A stretch of 64,000 nucleotides of DNA from Deltaproteobacteria bacterium (GCA_016186995.1 JACPKQ010000024.1:1-64000), one strand, 5' to 3'. Shown: positions 26,229 to 35,523, numbered from the stretch's first letter. The notes: generated by a model from the sequence alone, not told the origin. A program made the numbers and translations.

Positions 26229-27526
26229 GGTCTTAATCTTTCAAGCATACGTGGGAAAGGAATGGTTTCACGAACATGTTCGATTCCACAAATCCAAGCA
26301 ACAGCTCTTTCGATACCTAATCCAAAACCAGCACTGGGTGCAGAGCCATAACGACGAAGATCTAAATACCATTCGAAGTCTTTTTGATCTAATTTATGTT
26401 TTTCAATTTCTTTAAGCAAAACATCAATGGATTCCTCACGACACCCACCCCCTATAACCTCTCCATAACCTTCCGGGGCTAAAAGATCACAGCTTAAGGA
26501 AAGGGTTGCATCTTCTGGATCTTGCTTCATATAAAAAGCCTTAATAGCTTTTGGAAAGCGGTGTACAAAAAAAGGTTTATCATACTTAGAAGTTAAAAAA
26601 GTTTCTTGAGGTGCTCCAAAATCACTTCCATATTTAAAATCTGGTGAACCTTTTTCAAGCATTTTTGCTGCATCATTATAATGAAGCCTTTCAAAAGGAG
26701 CTCTATATTTTTTAAGAACATCACAATTTCTTTCTAAAGATTTAAGTTCAGGCTCTCTTGTCTCCATTATTTTTTGAATGACATATTCCACCAAATTTTC
26801 AGCTAACTCCATGTTCTCATCAAGGGTTGCAAAGGATACTTCTGGTTCAAGCATCCAAAACTCTGTTAAGTGTTTTCTTGTTTTTGATTTTTCAGCTCGA
26901 AACGTAGGGCCAAAACAATAAACCTTTCCAAAAGCTCGTGCTGTGGCTTCGCTATAAAGCTGCCCACTTTGGGTAAGATAGGCCTTTTCTCCAAAATATC
27001 CCACTTCAAAAAGGGTTGTCGTTCCCTCACAAGCACTGGGTGTTAAAATGGGAGCATCAACACATAAAAAACCATTTTTATCAAAAAACTCACGGCAAAG
27101 ACGAATAACTTCAGCTCTCACTCTTAAAACAGCATGTTGCCTTTTCGACCGAATCCATAAGTGACGTTGATCCATTAAAAAACCTGTACCATGCTCTTTA
27201 GGCGTAATCGGATAATCCTCTGTTTTATGAACAATTTCAAAGGAAGTAAGCCCTAACTCAAACCCCCCGAGAGCACGTTTTTCTTCACGTACTATACCTG
27301 TCACAATCACTGAAGATTCTTGAGTGAGAAGAGAAAACTGATCTAAATATTCTTGAAGTGTTTCACCTTGAAAAAGAACACATTGAATGTAACCTGTACC
27401 ATCTCGCAAAAGTAAAAACTTAATTTTGCTACCACTCGAGCGGGTATTATAAACCCACCCTTTTAAAGTGATTTCTTGTCCCACATAAGATCCAAGATCT
27501 TGAATGTAAACCCATTTTTTCGACAT
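26225..27526 (-). CDS. asnS: Asparaginyl-tRNA synthetase
   Basis: 433 aa class IIb aminoacyl-tRNA synthetase. The N-terminal OB fold (about 1-105) binds the anticodon, followed by the catalytic domain with motif 2 ([18 protein letters not shown]) and motif 3 ([13 protein letters not shown]). The Asn-type residues and the short insertion-free form separate it from AspRS. ATG at 27524-27526 starts the conserved [12 protein letters not shown]; the longer frame to 27592 has no support. A dedicated AsnRS means Asn-tRNA need not be made by GatCAB. Confidence 0.95.
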   Translation of the reverse strand: MSKKWVYIQDLGSYVGQEITLKGWVYNTRSSGSKIKFLLLRDGTGYIQCVLFQGETLQEYLDQFSLLTQESSVIVTGIVREEKRALGGFELGLTSFEIVHKTEDYPITPKEHGTGFLMDQRHLWIRSKRQHAVLRVRAEVIRLCREFFDKNGFLCVDAPILTPSACEGTTTLFEVGYFGEKAYLTQSGQLYSEATARAFGKVYCFGPTFRAEKSKTRKHLTEFWMLEPEVSFATLDENMELAENLVEYVIQKIMETREPELKSLERNCDVLKKYRAPFERLHYNDAAKMLEKGSPDFKYGSDFGAPQETFLTSKYDKPFFVHRFPKAIKAFYMKQDPEDATLSLSCDLLAPEGYGEVIGGGCREESIDVLLKEIEKHKLDQKDFEWYLDLRRYGSAPSAGFGLGIERAVAWICGIEHVRETIPFPRMLERLRP

Positions 27527-27621
27527 GATGTGAGAATTAACATAGGTTATGAGGGTGTACAAGCCTCTTGCCAAAGAAGATTCCTTTTGCAACGATGTGA
27601 AAAATACGAGGAGGTATCGTT

Positions 27622-28317
27622 ATGAGAACTTTTAAAATCATCTTTCTATCTTTCTTTCTTATTTCTTTTTTCTCAATAAATGTGGTTTCGTTTTCTAGAT
27701 TCCTGCTAGTGTCCTCGGCTCATGCAGGAATGACAAATGATGTTCTTTTTGTGGATGCGGATCGTGGGGGTCATTATGAAACAGATTACATTGAAGCCTT
27801 AAACCTTGCTAACATTCCTTTCACTTACTGGAATGTTGAAAAAAAAGGGGTTCCTACCCTTCTCGATTTTCAAAAACACCGTGTCATTCTCTGGATTACA
27901 GACACCTCTAACACTGGAATTCCTTTTGAGGGAGCTTACACTTTGGCCAAGCATCTTCAGCTCAAAGGAAAAGTGATTGTTATGGGATATCAAACAGGGG
28001 CTTCTTTAAGAGAGATGTGGCTTGATGAAGCTTTTTTTGGCTTTAAATATGAAGGTTCTTCAACAAGTGAAAAAGAAGTAGCCCATAAATTCAGAGAAGA
28101 TTCTTTTAATGTAAGAACCGATTTTGTTCAAGAAACAAGAGAAGGTTTTTCTGAATATGAAATCGTAGGCAACTTTCATGATGGGCTTTATGGAAAAACA
28201 TGCGCCGTTAAAACCCAGCATACTTATTGGCTTGGATTTGACATTAACGATATTGAATCAAAATTTACAAGGGCTCAAATACTTTATAAAGCTGTGAATG
28301 GTTTGATGAACAAGTAG
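27622..28317 (+). CDS. Secreted protein of unknown function; signal peptide made partly by a repeat
   Basis: 231 aa with strong SD (GAGGAGG). A hydrophobic signal sequence (about 1-35) ends in SSAHAG. The cleavage site and the preceding residues (SRFLLVSSAHAGMTN) come from a family C palindromic element. The mature part begins VLFVDADRGGHYE, and its pattern of VLFVD, a Y/W-rich stretch, VILWITDTSN and GKVIVMGYQ resembles the flavodoxin-like/GATase-like domain found beside secreted metallopeptidases (ThuA-like). This is only a fold guess. It is convergent with oppC. Confidence 0.7.
   Translation: MRTFKIIFLSFFLISFFSINVVSFSRFLLVSSAHAGMTNDVLFVDADRGGHYETDYIEALNLANIPFTYWNVEKKGVPTLLDFQKHRVILWITDTSNTGIPFEGAYTLAKHLQLKGKVIVMGYQTGASLREMWLDEAFFGFKYEGSSTSEKEVAHKFREDSFNVRTDFVQETREGFSEYEIVGNFHDGLYGKTCAVKTQHTYWLGFDINDIESKFTRAQILYKAVNGLMNK
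27694..27735. repeat. Palindromic element, family C, inside a signal peptide
   Basis: ATTCCTGC (27699-27706) pairs with GCAGGAAT (27724-27731), then GACA. It is the common GATTCC ... GGAATGACA pattern also present at 32477-32506. Confidence 0.8.
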
Positions 28318-29388
28318 TTAAGTTTTTGGGTCAAAAGCATCACGAAGACCATCACCAAAAAGATTAAACATTATCACCGCTAAAAAGATAAAAACGCCTG
28401 GAATCAAAATCCAAGGATGGTATTTTATTTCTGAAATAGCCATGGCTTTTGTAAGCATGTTTCCCCAACTTGCATCAGGATCTGTAATGCCTAATCCTAA
28501 AAGAGAAAGTGCACTTTCACCTAAAATATAGCTTGGAATGCTAATGGTGACAGAAACAATCACATAAGAAAGTGTGTTTGGAAGAATATGCTTAATAATA
28601 ATAATAATATTTTTAACTCCAATACAACGAGCTCCTAAAACATATTCTTTGCGTGCTTCAGATAAAACCATACCTCGAATAATTCTTGCAAGCCCAGCCC
28701 AGGCAATAAAACTCATAATAAAAACAATTCCAAAATAAATTTGAACTGAAGAAAGCTCAGGAGGTAAGGCCGCTCTTAAAGCTAAAAGTAAGTAAAACCC
28801 AGGAACCATAATTATCACCTCACAAAGCCGCATAATAAAACCATCTACAAAACCACCGTAATAGCCGGCAATGGCGCCTATAAGCATCCCCAAAATAAGA
28901 GAAATAAAAGACCCCACAAGCCCAATAGAAATACGCCCTCCAAAGAAGAGTCTTGATAAAATATCTCGCCCTTTTTCATCAGCCCCACAAAGATAAAACC
29001 TCCCTCCATTTTTAACCCCAAAAAGATGAACATCGGTTTCAAAAAGCCCTAAAAATTTATACCGTTCGCCTCGATTCAAAAAACGTAGGTAATATTTTTG
29101 GGAAGGCTCTTCCACAAATACACGGTTAAAATATTCATCAAAAGTATATCGCATGTTATAAATGTGGGGTGCAAAACTTCCGTCATCATCAAACCAATAA
29201 ATAGTTGAGGGTGGTTGATAAGAAGTATAACGAACTTCGCTATTTAATGTATAAGGTGCTAAAAAATCTGCAAAAACAGCAGAAAGATAAAGAAGAATCA
29301 GAACCCCTGCCGCACCTACAGCAAGTTTGTGTTTTTTAAACTTGTTCCAAACTCGTCTTTTTCCAAAAGCTTGTTTTTTTTCTGTCAT
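28318..29388 (-). CDS. oppC: Peptide/oligopeptide ABC transporter permease, OppC type
   Basis: 356 aa inner-membrane permease. The first membrane helix (about 24-44) is followed by an unusually long periplasmic insert (about 45-135) before the standard BPD_transp_1 domain. The EAA-loop region is GMVLSEARKEYVLGARCIG, which contacts the ATPase. It is the last gene of a three-gene operon and its ATG abuts the oppB stop. No ATPase genes (oppD/oppF) follow. Confidence 0.9.
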   Translation of the reverse strand: MTEKKQAFGKRRVWNKFKKHKLAVGAAGVLILLYLSAVFADFLAPYTLNSEVRYTSYQPPSTIYWFDDDGSFAPHIYNMRYTFDEYFNRVFVEEPSQKYYLRFLNRGERYKFLGLFETDVHLFGVKNGGRFYLCGADEKGRDILSRLFFGGRISIGLVGSFISLILGMLIGAIAGYYGGFVDGFIMRLCEVIIMVPGFYLLLALRAALPPELSSVQIYFGIVFIMSFIAWAGLARIIRGMVLSEARKEYVLGARCIGVKNIIIIIKHILPNTLSYVIVSVTISIPSYILGESALSLLGLGITDPDASWGNMLTKAMAISEIKYHPWILIPGVFIFLAVIMFNLFGDGLRDAFDPKT

Positions 29389-30357
29389 CTACCTTACCTG
29401 AATTCGTGGATCTGCTACCACAAGTAAAATATCTGCAATGAGATTGCCTACAATCAAAAGTGCTCCGCTTATAACAATATTTGCCATAACAAGATAAATA
29501 TCTTGGCTGCGTACAGCCTCTAACATCAAAGAACCCAAACCTGGCCAGGATACAATAATCTCTGTCAAAGCAGCCCCACTTAAAAGTGCAGGCAGTTGAA
29601 ACCCAAAAAGGGTAATCATAGGGTTAATTGCATTTCTTAAAGCGTGTACATAAATGACCCTTTTTTCAGACAATCCCTTGGCCCGTGCTGTCACTAAATA
29701 TTGAGATCTTAAAACTTCAAGCATGTTGCCACGCATAATTCTTTGAAGTCCAGCCATCGAGGATGTTGCAATAACAATCACAGGAATAATCATGTGTTTT
29801 CCAACATCAAGAATTTTTCCCAAAAAAGAAAGATCGTCATAGTTGTTTGAATACATTCCCCCAATAGGCAAAAGGTCAAAATAAGATCCGAAAAAATAAA
29901 GTAAAAGAAGCGCAAAGAAAAAGTTTGGGATCGAAAGCCCCATGTATGCTAAAACAGAAAATATTTTATCTCCCCATTTATACTGATAAACAGCACAGTA
30001 AATTCCAACGGGGATAGCAACTACCCAGGTAAAAAAAATACTTATTAAAGATAAAATAAATGTGTTCCACAAACGGCTTTTAATAATTTCTAAAACAGGA
30101 AGATCGTTATCGAAAGAAAAACCAAAATTAAGGGTTGCAACCCCCTTTAACCAATAAAAGTATTGGATCAACCAGGGTTGATCTAAATGATACATGACCC
30201 TGTATTGATTCAGTGTTTTTTCTGAAATCTGTGGGTTTAAGGCAAGTTTTACAAAATAATCACCCGGGGCCAGCTGCAAAATACCAAATGTAATAAAAGA
30301 AATAGCCAAAAGCAGAGGAATAGAGATAAGAATTCTTCTTAAAACATAGGTTTTCAC
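29389..30357 (-). CDS. oppB: Peptide/oligopeptide ABC transporter permease, OppB type
   Basis: 322 aa, GTG start. Six predicted membrane helices; the N-terminal segment MKTYVLRRILISIPLLLAIS and PGDYF are typical of OppB/DppB. The EAA motif RGNMLEVLRSQYLVTARAKG lies at about 208-227. It sits between oppA and oppC, with an 18-bp gap upstream. Confidence 0.94.
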   Translation of the reverse strand: MKTYVLRRILISIPLLLAISFITFGILQLAPGDYFVKLALNPQISEKTLNQYRVMYHLDQPWLIQYFYWLKGVATLNFGFSFDNDLPVLEIIKSRLWNTFILSLISIFFTWVVAIPVGIYCAVYQYKWGDKIFSVLAYMGLSIPNFFFALLLLYFFGSYFDLLPIGGMYSNNYDDLSFLGKILDVGKHMIIPVIVIATSSMAGLQRIMRGNMLEVLRSQYLVTARAKGLSEKRVIYVHALRNAINPMITLFGFQLPALLSGAALTEIIVSWPGLGSLMLEAVRSQDIYLVMANIVISGALLIVGNLIADILLVVADPRIQVR

Positions 30358-30375
30358 TTCAAAACCTTCTTTTTT

Positions 30376-32148
30376 TTACTTCTTAAATATTTTATCTACA
30401 TTATGCAGTGCTGACCATTGCCCGGTAGAAGCAATGGGTGTTGGGTGCACATTTCCAAACTCATTTTTAAAAGCAATAATCCGTGCCCCTTGTACGGTGT
30501 AAATATAAGGAACATTATCAGAAACAATTTTTTGCCAACGATCATAAATCATTTTCCTCTTATCCGGATCTAACTCTTGAACACCTTTTGAGAAAAGCTC
30601 ATCAATTTCTTTTTCCCATACTGTAGCTGGCTTTTCTTGCTTTGGATACCACATGTGAAGAGAACCACTACTATTCCAAATATTAGCCCCAAAATGAGGT
30701 TCTGTACCACCGGTAAGGGCAATAACAATAGCATCCCAATCAAAAGTGTCAGAAAGTTTTGGAATAAGAGTATTAAACTCAAGAAGTGTTAAATGAATCT
30801 TAACCCCTATATCTTCAAAATCTTTTCGAATCAATTCACAAATATCTTTTCGAACAGTGTTTCCAGTGTTTGTAAAAAGATTAAACTCAACTGCATTCCC
30901 TTCTTTATCTTCCAAAACTCCATCACCATTTCTATCTTCAAAGCCTTCAGCTTTTAAAATCTCTTTAGCTTTTTCTGGATTGAAAGGATACTCTGTCACC
31001 TTGGGGTTGTAGAAAAACCCAGAAGACTCACTCATAGGACCCCACTGGTAAAACCCCAAACCATTCATGACAATGTTAATAATAGAATCACGATCAATGG
31101 CATAAGAAAGTGCTTTTCTAAAGTTTGTATTTGTAAACCACTTTAATTTATGGGGTGCTAGAAAAGGTTTTCCTTCTTTTGATTTACCAGGGTTTTGATT
31201 CAGCACTAAAAAGCCGCTTCCCGTTGCAGGTCCTACATTATAAACAGTGTAGTTTCCTTCTTTTTCATTGGGTTTTAAAATAGGATAATCTTGACCTCTT
31301 AAACCATACACATCAACTTCACCCTTTTGAAATTTAAGAAGTTCGACATCTGTGTTTTGAACAATAGTAAACTCAATACCATCTAAATAAGGAACTTGAT
31401 TTCCGGCTTCGTCCTTATCCCAATAAAGTGGATTTCTTTTAAGAATAATTTTTTGCCCTTGAACATACTTCTCAAGCATGAAAGGCCCAGTTCCAATGAT
31501 TTCGTTGGGTGGGGTACTGACAGAAAGAGCTGATGCAAAGGTGTTATCTTTGACATATTTTTCTAAAGAATGCTTTGGGTAAATACTTGTACCCATCGCT
31601 TCTAAAAATGGGGCGAACTTCACCGGAAGTTTAAATTGAACCGTATACTGATCTGTTTTTTTAGCTGTGATCTCTTGATCTTCAATAGTTAAAATATCTC
31701 GAGTTGAGTTTGGAATTTCCTTATTAAAAATAAGTTTTTCAAAAGTAAAAATGACATCATCTGCTGTAAAGGGTTTTCCATCAAACCATTTCACATCTTT
31801 TCGAAGATGAAACGTCCATGTAAGCCCGTCTTTGGAGTATTCCCAAGAATGGGCTAAAGCAGGTTTGATCTTACCTGTAAGTCCATCTTGACTTGTAAGT
31901 CCTTCATAAAGAAAAGAGGTAATGGCTGTTGTACTTGTTTCTTGGGCTACAAAATTATTAAAGCTTTTAGGGGCAGAAGTGGTTGTCATTCTTATAACAC
32001 CACCATATTTACCCACTTGAGGTTTGTATTCACCCAACTCTGTAATCGCAATAGGCTTTGAAGTAGTTTTTTGAGATATTTTTTTAGAAGTACAAGCAAT
32101 CAACGATATAAAAATAAGTCCTAAAACAAAAAAACTGAGTTTTTTCAT
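30376..32148 (-). CDS. oppA: Peptide-binding lipoprotein, OppA/SBP_bac_5 family
   Basis: 590 aa. A lipoprotein signal ends in LIACTSKK (lipobox LIAC). The SBP_bac_5 domain covers the rest, with YEGLT, WTFHLRKDVKWFDGKPFTA and the later FRKALSYAIDRD segment. It should deliver peptides to OppBC. SD AAGGAG precedes the ATG. It heads the oppABC operon and has its own promoter. Confidence 0.95.
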   Translation of the reverse strand: MKKLSFFVLGLIFISLIACTSKKISQKTTSKPIAITELGEYKPQVGKYGGVIRMTTTSAPKSFNNFVAQETSTTAITSFLYEGLTSQDGLTGKIKPALAHSWEYSKDGLTWTFHLRKDVKWFDGKPFTADDVIFTFEKLIFNKEIPNSTRDILTIEDQEITAKKTDQYTVQFKLPVKFAPFLEAMGTSIYPKHSLEKYVKDNTFASALSVSTPPNEIIGTGPFMLEKYVQGQKIILKRNPLYWDKDEAGNQVPYLDGIEFTIVQNTDVELLKFQKGEVDVYGLRGQDYPILKPNEKEGNYTVYNVGPATGSGFLVLNQNPGKSKEGKPFLAPHKLKWFTNTNFRKALSYAIDRDSIINIVMNGLGFYQWGPMSESSGFFYNPKVTEYPFNPEKAKEILKAEGFEDRNGDGVLEDKEGNAVEFNLFTNTGNTVRKDICELIRKDFEDIGVKIHLTLLEFNTLIPKLSDTFDWDAIVIALTGGTEPHFGANIWNSSGSLHMWYPKQEKPATVWEKEIDELFSKGVQELDPDKRKMIYDRWQKIVSDNVPYIYTVQGARIIAFKNEFGNVHPTPIASTGQWSALHNVDKIFKK

Positions 32149-32175
32149 TGGTTTCTCCTTTTAAATTTCCTATTT

Positions 32176-32204
32176 TAGCTAACACACATCTACGCCGCTT
32201 ACAA
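32176..32204 (-). promoter_or_regulatory. Promoter of oppABC
   Basis: On the minus strand TTGTAA (32204-32199), 17-nt spacer, TAGCTA (32181-32176), about 30 nt before the oppA start. Confidence 0.55.
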
Positions 32205-32229
32205 CTAAAGACAAGGTATATAGCTTCAA

Positions 32230-32465
32230 GTTCTTGAAATGGCCACAAAAGATAGGGATAGTACTTCCCTCGATATATTACATCGGTGGGGCTGTATTTC
32301 TCAAAAACACGCTATCAAAATTCCCTGCGAGAATTTTGCGCTCTCTCTCGGCCGACGCTCTTTTTTACTTCGTAAAAAATCCATGCCCGCTTTGGCCTGC
32401 GAGAAGGTTTTTTTGAAACACAGTCCCACCTCTTTATATCTTTTGCCCTATACTCTCAGAACCAA
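32230..32465. repeat. Large composite palindromic block
   Basis: The left end GTTCTTGAAATGGCC...AAAAGATAGGG and the right end (as its complement GTTCTGAGAGTATAGGGC, AAAAGATA) are imperfect inverted repeats of each other. Inside are smaller hairpins: CAAAATTC/GAGAATTTTG (32306-32328) and TTTTTTAC/GTAAAAAA. No SD-linked gene is seen here; two short open frames across it are ignored. Confidence 0.7.
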
Positions 32466-32476
32466 AGTTGAATAAA

Positions 32477-32506
32477 TCCTGGATTCCAGGCCGCAGTACG
32501 GAATGA
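32477..32506. repeat. Palindromic element, family C
   Basis: GGATTCC and GGAATGACA around a short loop; a stand-alone intergenic copy of the unit found in the signal peptide at 27694-27735. Confidence 0.65.
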
Positions 32507-32513
32507 CAAAGAA

Positions 32514-32556
32514 TTCGAGTTTATGTGAAGATGGCCTGGAGGTTTTGAAGGGGATG
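32514..32556 (+). repeat. Palindromic element, family D, truncated copy
   Basis: Shares TTCGAGT-TATGT-AAGATGGCC and then TGGAGGTTTTGAAGGGGA with the left half of the copy at 55430-55597. The right half is missing. Confidence 0.75.
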
Positions 32557-32635
32557 ATATGAGTGAGTTTATTGAATAACATACTGATATTATTAAATTT
32601 TTTTAATTTCTGGAGTATTTAAATAGACTCAAGAA

Positions 32636-32664
32636 TTGTAAAGCTGCCACCCATCAGGTATAAT
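32636..32664 (+). promoter_or_regulatory. Sigma-70 promoter for the HAMP-domain gene cluster
   Basis: TTGTAA (32636-32641), 17-nt spacer, TATAAT (32659-32664). Confidence 0.7.
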
Positions 32665-32717
32665 TATAGGCAGTGGTACGTTTGTGGGGTGTATTTCCTT
32701 CCGGGGGAGTTTCTACT

Positions 32718-33314
32718 TTGGAAAAAAAACGCAAAGAAATTCTAAGAACGCAGTATCTTATTGATAAACCCTTTCAGCTTAAATACAGCTTAGGGTTTGT
32801 TGCGACTGTTCTTGTTTTAAGTGTGGCTTTTTCCATAGCAACTTATAGTTACATTCAAGATGCCCTTTTTGCTTCCGTTACAACAGGTATTTCTCAATCT
32901 CAAGTTGCTTCTTCACTCGCACAAGAACAAGTAACACTTTTAAATAATAATATTCTTCTTTTCTTTGGTTTTTTTACTTTGTGTCTCATTATCTTAGCTA
33001 TTTATATGACTCATCGTGTTGCAGGACCCATGTTCTCTCTTAAAAGAAGAATGAGAGAGATTTCTCAGGGAATTGTTCACTTGAAACCTCTTCAATTTAG
33101 GAAAACGGACGAGTTTCAAGATGTAGCAGAGGTTTTTAACCAAATGATAAAAAGTCTTGAAGAAAAAAGAAAAAATGAACTTATTAATATTCAAAATGAA
33201 CTTCAGATGATTTTGAATGAATTAGAAGGAATGAATTTACCACTCGAACAACTTGATAAAATGAAAAACACTATTGAGAAAATTGAAGAAGAGTCTAAGC
33301 ATGAGGCTGCCTAA
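32718..33314 (+). CDS. Membrane protein with HAMP domain, no output domain
   Basis: 198 aa from TTG at 32718, with GGGGGAG 8 nt upstream (the 32673 frame start would lie at the transcript 5' end). Two membrane helices (about 22-44 and 74-96) flank a short periplasmic loop. A HAMP-like segment follows (HRVAGPMFSLKRRMREIS, then DEFQDVAEVFNQMIKSLEE), then a coiled coil to the C terminus. Kinase, cyclase and MCP signalling parts are absent. Such proteins are widespread in delta-type bacteria without known function. First gene of a tight + cluster. Confidence 0.8.
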   Translation: MEKKRKEILRTQYLIDKPFQLKYSLGFVATVLVLSVAFSIATYSYIQDALFASVTTGISQSQVASSLAQEQVTLLNNNILLFFGFFTLCLIILAIYMTHRVAGPMFSLKRRMREISQGIVHLKPLQFRKTDEFQDVAEVFNQMIKSLEEKRKNELINIQNELQMILNELEGMNLPLEQLDKMKNTIEKIEEESKHEAA

Positions 33315-34625
33315 ATGAGATATTATAAATCAATCTTTATTACTATTATTCTTTTTTTTAGTGCATTGATTTATGCTGCTGTTAAAACAAATCAATTACT
33401 ACAGCAAAAATATCTCTATCAATCTTCGCTTAGGGAAACACTGATAACCCTTGATGATATGAGTTTTCACGACAAAGATCTTTTTCATAGAGCCTCTCTC
33501 ATTGCGGCGAGAAGTATTTTTAAAGAAAAAGATCTTATAAGTTCAAAAAAAATAATTGAAAGTTTTATGATGACATTAGACAATAAAGTTTTTTATACCC
33601 ATGGTAAAGACCTCATTGAGTACAGTTTTAACACTAAGAAAGAAAAAGCATTTGAAATAACGTTACCTCATGATGAAAAACTTATAGCATTATCTCCGCA
33701 CCCTTATGATAAAAAATCATTTTTAGGAGTAAGCTCACACAATCATCTTTATAACTTCAACACTCTTGAAACAAAAATAAGCCCTACATTACTCGAAAAA
33801 AGTATATTCCCAGACAATGTTACTGTAAAAAATTTGTGGCTCAATCCTATTAATAAAAATGTTACTTTCCTCACAAACATTGAAAATAACAGCATTCTGA
33901 GTGAAAGATCTTCAGTGAACTGGCTTAAAAATATTAGAGAAATAACTTTTAGAAACATTCACTATAGAGGAGGGCTTGATTTAAGCCTTTATTATAAAGC
34001 CCTTATCTCTCAAAGTGGTGTGCTTCATGTTTTAAACTGGGAAGAAGGCGAGATTATGCATGTTTACAAACATAATAAAAAAGCATTGCTATCACAAAAA
34101 GAGGAACATTATTCTTTAAGTTTTGAAAATAATCGTTTTCTTCTTCTCTCAAGAAATTCTCACGATTCTCATATATCTCATTTAAAATGGAAGAAGAGAA
34201 ACGACCTTATTGTTATGAATCAAGCACTTAAAGTGAGTGCTGAAAATCAACTCAAACTTGAATGGAAGTTTTTCTCACAATATTACGGAGAACCCCGATT
34301 TTTTATAGATTTAGAACTCAAAAAAGATGTTCACCATGCCACTTCTATTTTAGGAATAGGACCTCTGCATACCTCAACACTTGAAATACCTATGCAAAAA
34401 CCTATGCGTGAAATGAAAGAAGCACATGTCAATCCTTTGGTTCAAAATACAAGTCTTCATTCACTTTTAAGCCAGGATAAAAAGCTTGTTTTAAAAATTG
34501 CGGCTCTCGACAAAAAGGGTAAAGGAATTGGGAGTGTTCAAAACTTTAAAATTGAACCTCACAATATTATCGAGGAAAGATCAAGAATGCCTGCTTTTAT
34601 TCAAAAAATATTTATAGAGGAATAA
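33315..34625 (+). CDS. Membrane-anchored protein of unknown function
   Basis: 436 aa, starting directly after the HAMP protein's stop (no gap). One N-terminal membrane helix (about 6-24), then a large region rich in beta-strand patterns and WD/propeller-like repeats (YSFNTKKEKAFEITLPHD, LYNFNTLETK, LHVLNWEEGEIMHVY), suggestive of a beta-propeller outside the cytoplasm, but no repeat signature is firm. No enzyme motif recognised. Co-translated with its neighbours. Confidence 0.65.
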   Translation: MRYYKSIFITIILFFSALIYAAVKTNQLLQQKYLYQSSLRETLITLDDMSFHDKDLFHRASLIAARSIFKEKDLISSKKIIESFMMTLDNKVFYTHGKDLIEYSFNTKKEKAFEITLPHDEKLIALSPHPYDKKSFLGVSSHNHLYNFNTLETKISPTLLEKSIFPDNVTVKNLWLNPINKNVTFLTNIENNSILSERSSVNWLKNIREITFRNIHYRGGLDLSLYYKALISQSGVLHVLNWEEGEIMHVYKHNKKALLSQKEEHYSLSFENNRFLLLSRNSHDSHISHLKWKKRNDLIVMNQALKVSAENQLKLEWKFFSQYYGEPRFFIDLELKKDVHHATSILGIGPLHTSTLEIPMQKPMREMKEAHVNPLVQNTSLHSLLSQDKKLVLKIAALDKKGKGIGSVQNFKIEPHNIIEERSRMPAFIQKIFIEE

Positions 34626-34626
34626 T

Positions 34627-35013
34627 ATGGAATTTCATCCTTTTATGTTTATTATTATTTATGGGGTACTTACTTTAAGTGTCATTGCCTATCTTGTTTA
34701 TTTTTTGGCAACACGAAAAAAAGATTATTTTAATCATGGAATACCTCATAATAAAAAACCAATACCAAAAATAAAAGAAGATATGGGTTACAGAGAAAAA
34801 ATGATTGATGAAAATGACCCTTTTCAAGTTCTTGGAGTACCCCACAAAGCCACTAAAAATGAGGTACTCAAAGCCTATAAAAAAAAGTTAAAAATGTATC
34901 ATCCCGATATTGTTTCTCATCGAGGTGAGGAATTTAAAAAGATTGCACAAGAAAAAACAATTCTTTTGCAAGAAGCCAAAGAAAAAATATTGAAAAATTT
35001 AAAAGCAGCTTAA
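34627..35013 (+). CDS. Membrane-anchored J-domain protein
   Basis: 128 aa. Membrane helix at about 8-28, basic linker, then a C-terminal J domain (about 63-125) with DPFQVLGVPHKATKNEV and the invariant HPD at 92-94. It should stimulate a DnaK-type Hsp70 at the membrane face. It starts one base after the preceding stop. It resembles DjlA in layout but lacks the TerB-like region. Confidence 0.85.
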   Translation: MEFHPFMFIIIYGVLTLSVIAYLVYFLATRKKDYFNHGIPHNKKPIPKIKEDMGYREKMIDENDPFQVLGVPHKATKNEVLKAYKKKLKMYHPDIVSHRGEEFKKIAQEKTILLQEAKEKILKNLKAA

Positions 35014-35020
35014 TAAAAAT

Positions 35021-35049
35021 TCTGGATCCCAACCTTTGTTGGGATGACG
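35021..35049. repeat. Palindromic element, family B
   Basis: GGATCCC (35024-35030) and GGGATGACG (35041-35049) around a 10-nt loop, between the J-domain gene and the next SD. Confidence 0.75.
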
Positions 35050-35069
35050 GATATTAAAAGGAGGCACGT

Positions 35070-35459
35070 ATGAACAAGAAGAACTTCTGGGACAATGCAA
35101 AATCAACAGCTAAAAAAGCCGGTAGTTTTGCAACTGAGCTTTCCAAAATTGCTGGAACGCGAGTTGTAGAATTCGAACAACTTACTCCGTTACTTGCAAA
35201 ACGATTTAACGTTAATCGTAATATGCATAAACAGTATGAGCAACTTGGGGAAATGACTTATGAACTTTCAAAAATGAAAAGCTCTGCCAATATTGGGGAA
35301 AACTCTGATGTTAAAGATATCATGTCAGAGATTCGAGCACTTGAAAGTAATTTAAGTCACATTGAAAGTGAAATTGAAAGAGTTAAATCAGAATACAACA
35401 GAAAAGTTGTCAATCTTAAAAACAACAACTCATCTTCAAAAAAAGCTCAAGGAAAGTGA
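35070..35459 (+). CDS. Small helical/coiled-coil protein of unknown function
   Basis: 129 aa. An alanine/lysine-rich N-terminal amphipathic helix (NAKSTAKKAGSFATELSKI), then a long coiled coil (about 80-118). Strong SD AAAAGGAGG. No signal peptide. Perhaps a stress or membrane-associated phasin-like protein; no family recognised. Confidence 0.7.
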   Translation: MNKKNFWDNAKSTAKKAGSFATELSKIAGTRVVEFEQLTPLLAKRFNVNRNMHKQYEQLGEMTYELSKMKSSANIGENSDVKDIMSEIRALESNLSHIESEIERVKSEYNRKVVNLKNNNSSSKKAQGK

Positions 35460-35475
35460 ATTGAATAATGATCGT

Positions 35476-35517
35476 TACACTTAATCACAAGCTTTTTAAA
35501 AACCGTGATTAAGTGTA
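35476..35517. other. Long perfect hairpin between convergent genes
   Basis: TACACTTAATCAC (35476-35488) and GTGATTAAGTGTA (35505-35517) are perfect 13-bp arms. It lies between the 129-aa gene and the rnpB 3' end and may end transcription from either side, although there is no T-run. Confidence 0.6.
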
Positions 35518-35523
35518 GACGAT

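Noticed and set aside
32234-32475. Two overlapping short ORFs between oppA and the HAMP gene
   Set aside because: They lie wholly within a palindromic repeat block and encode mirrored low-quality peptides.
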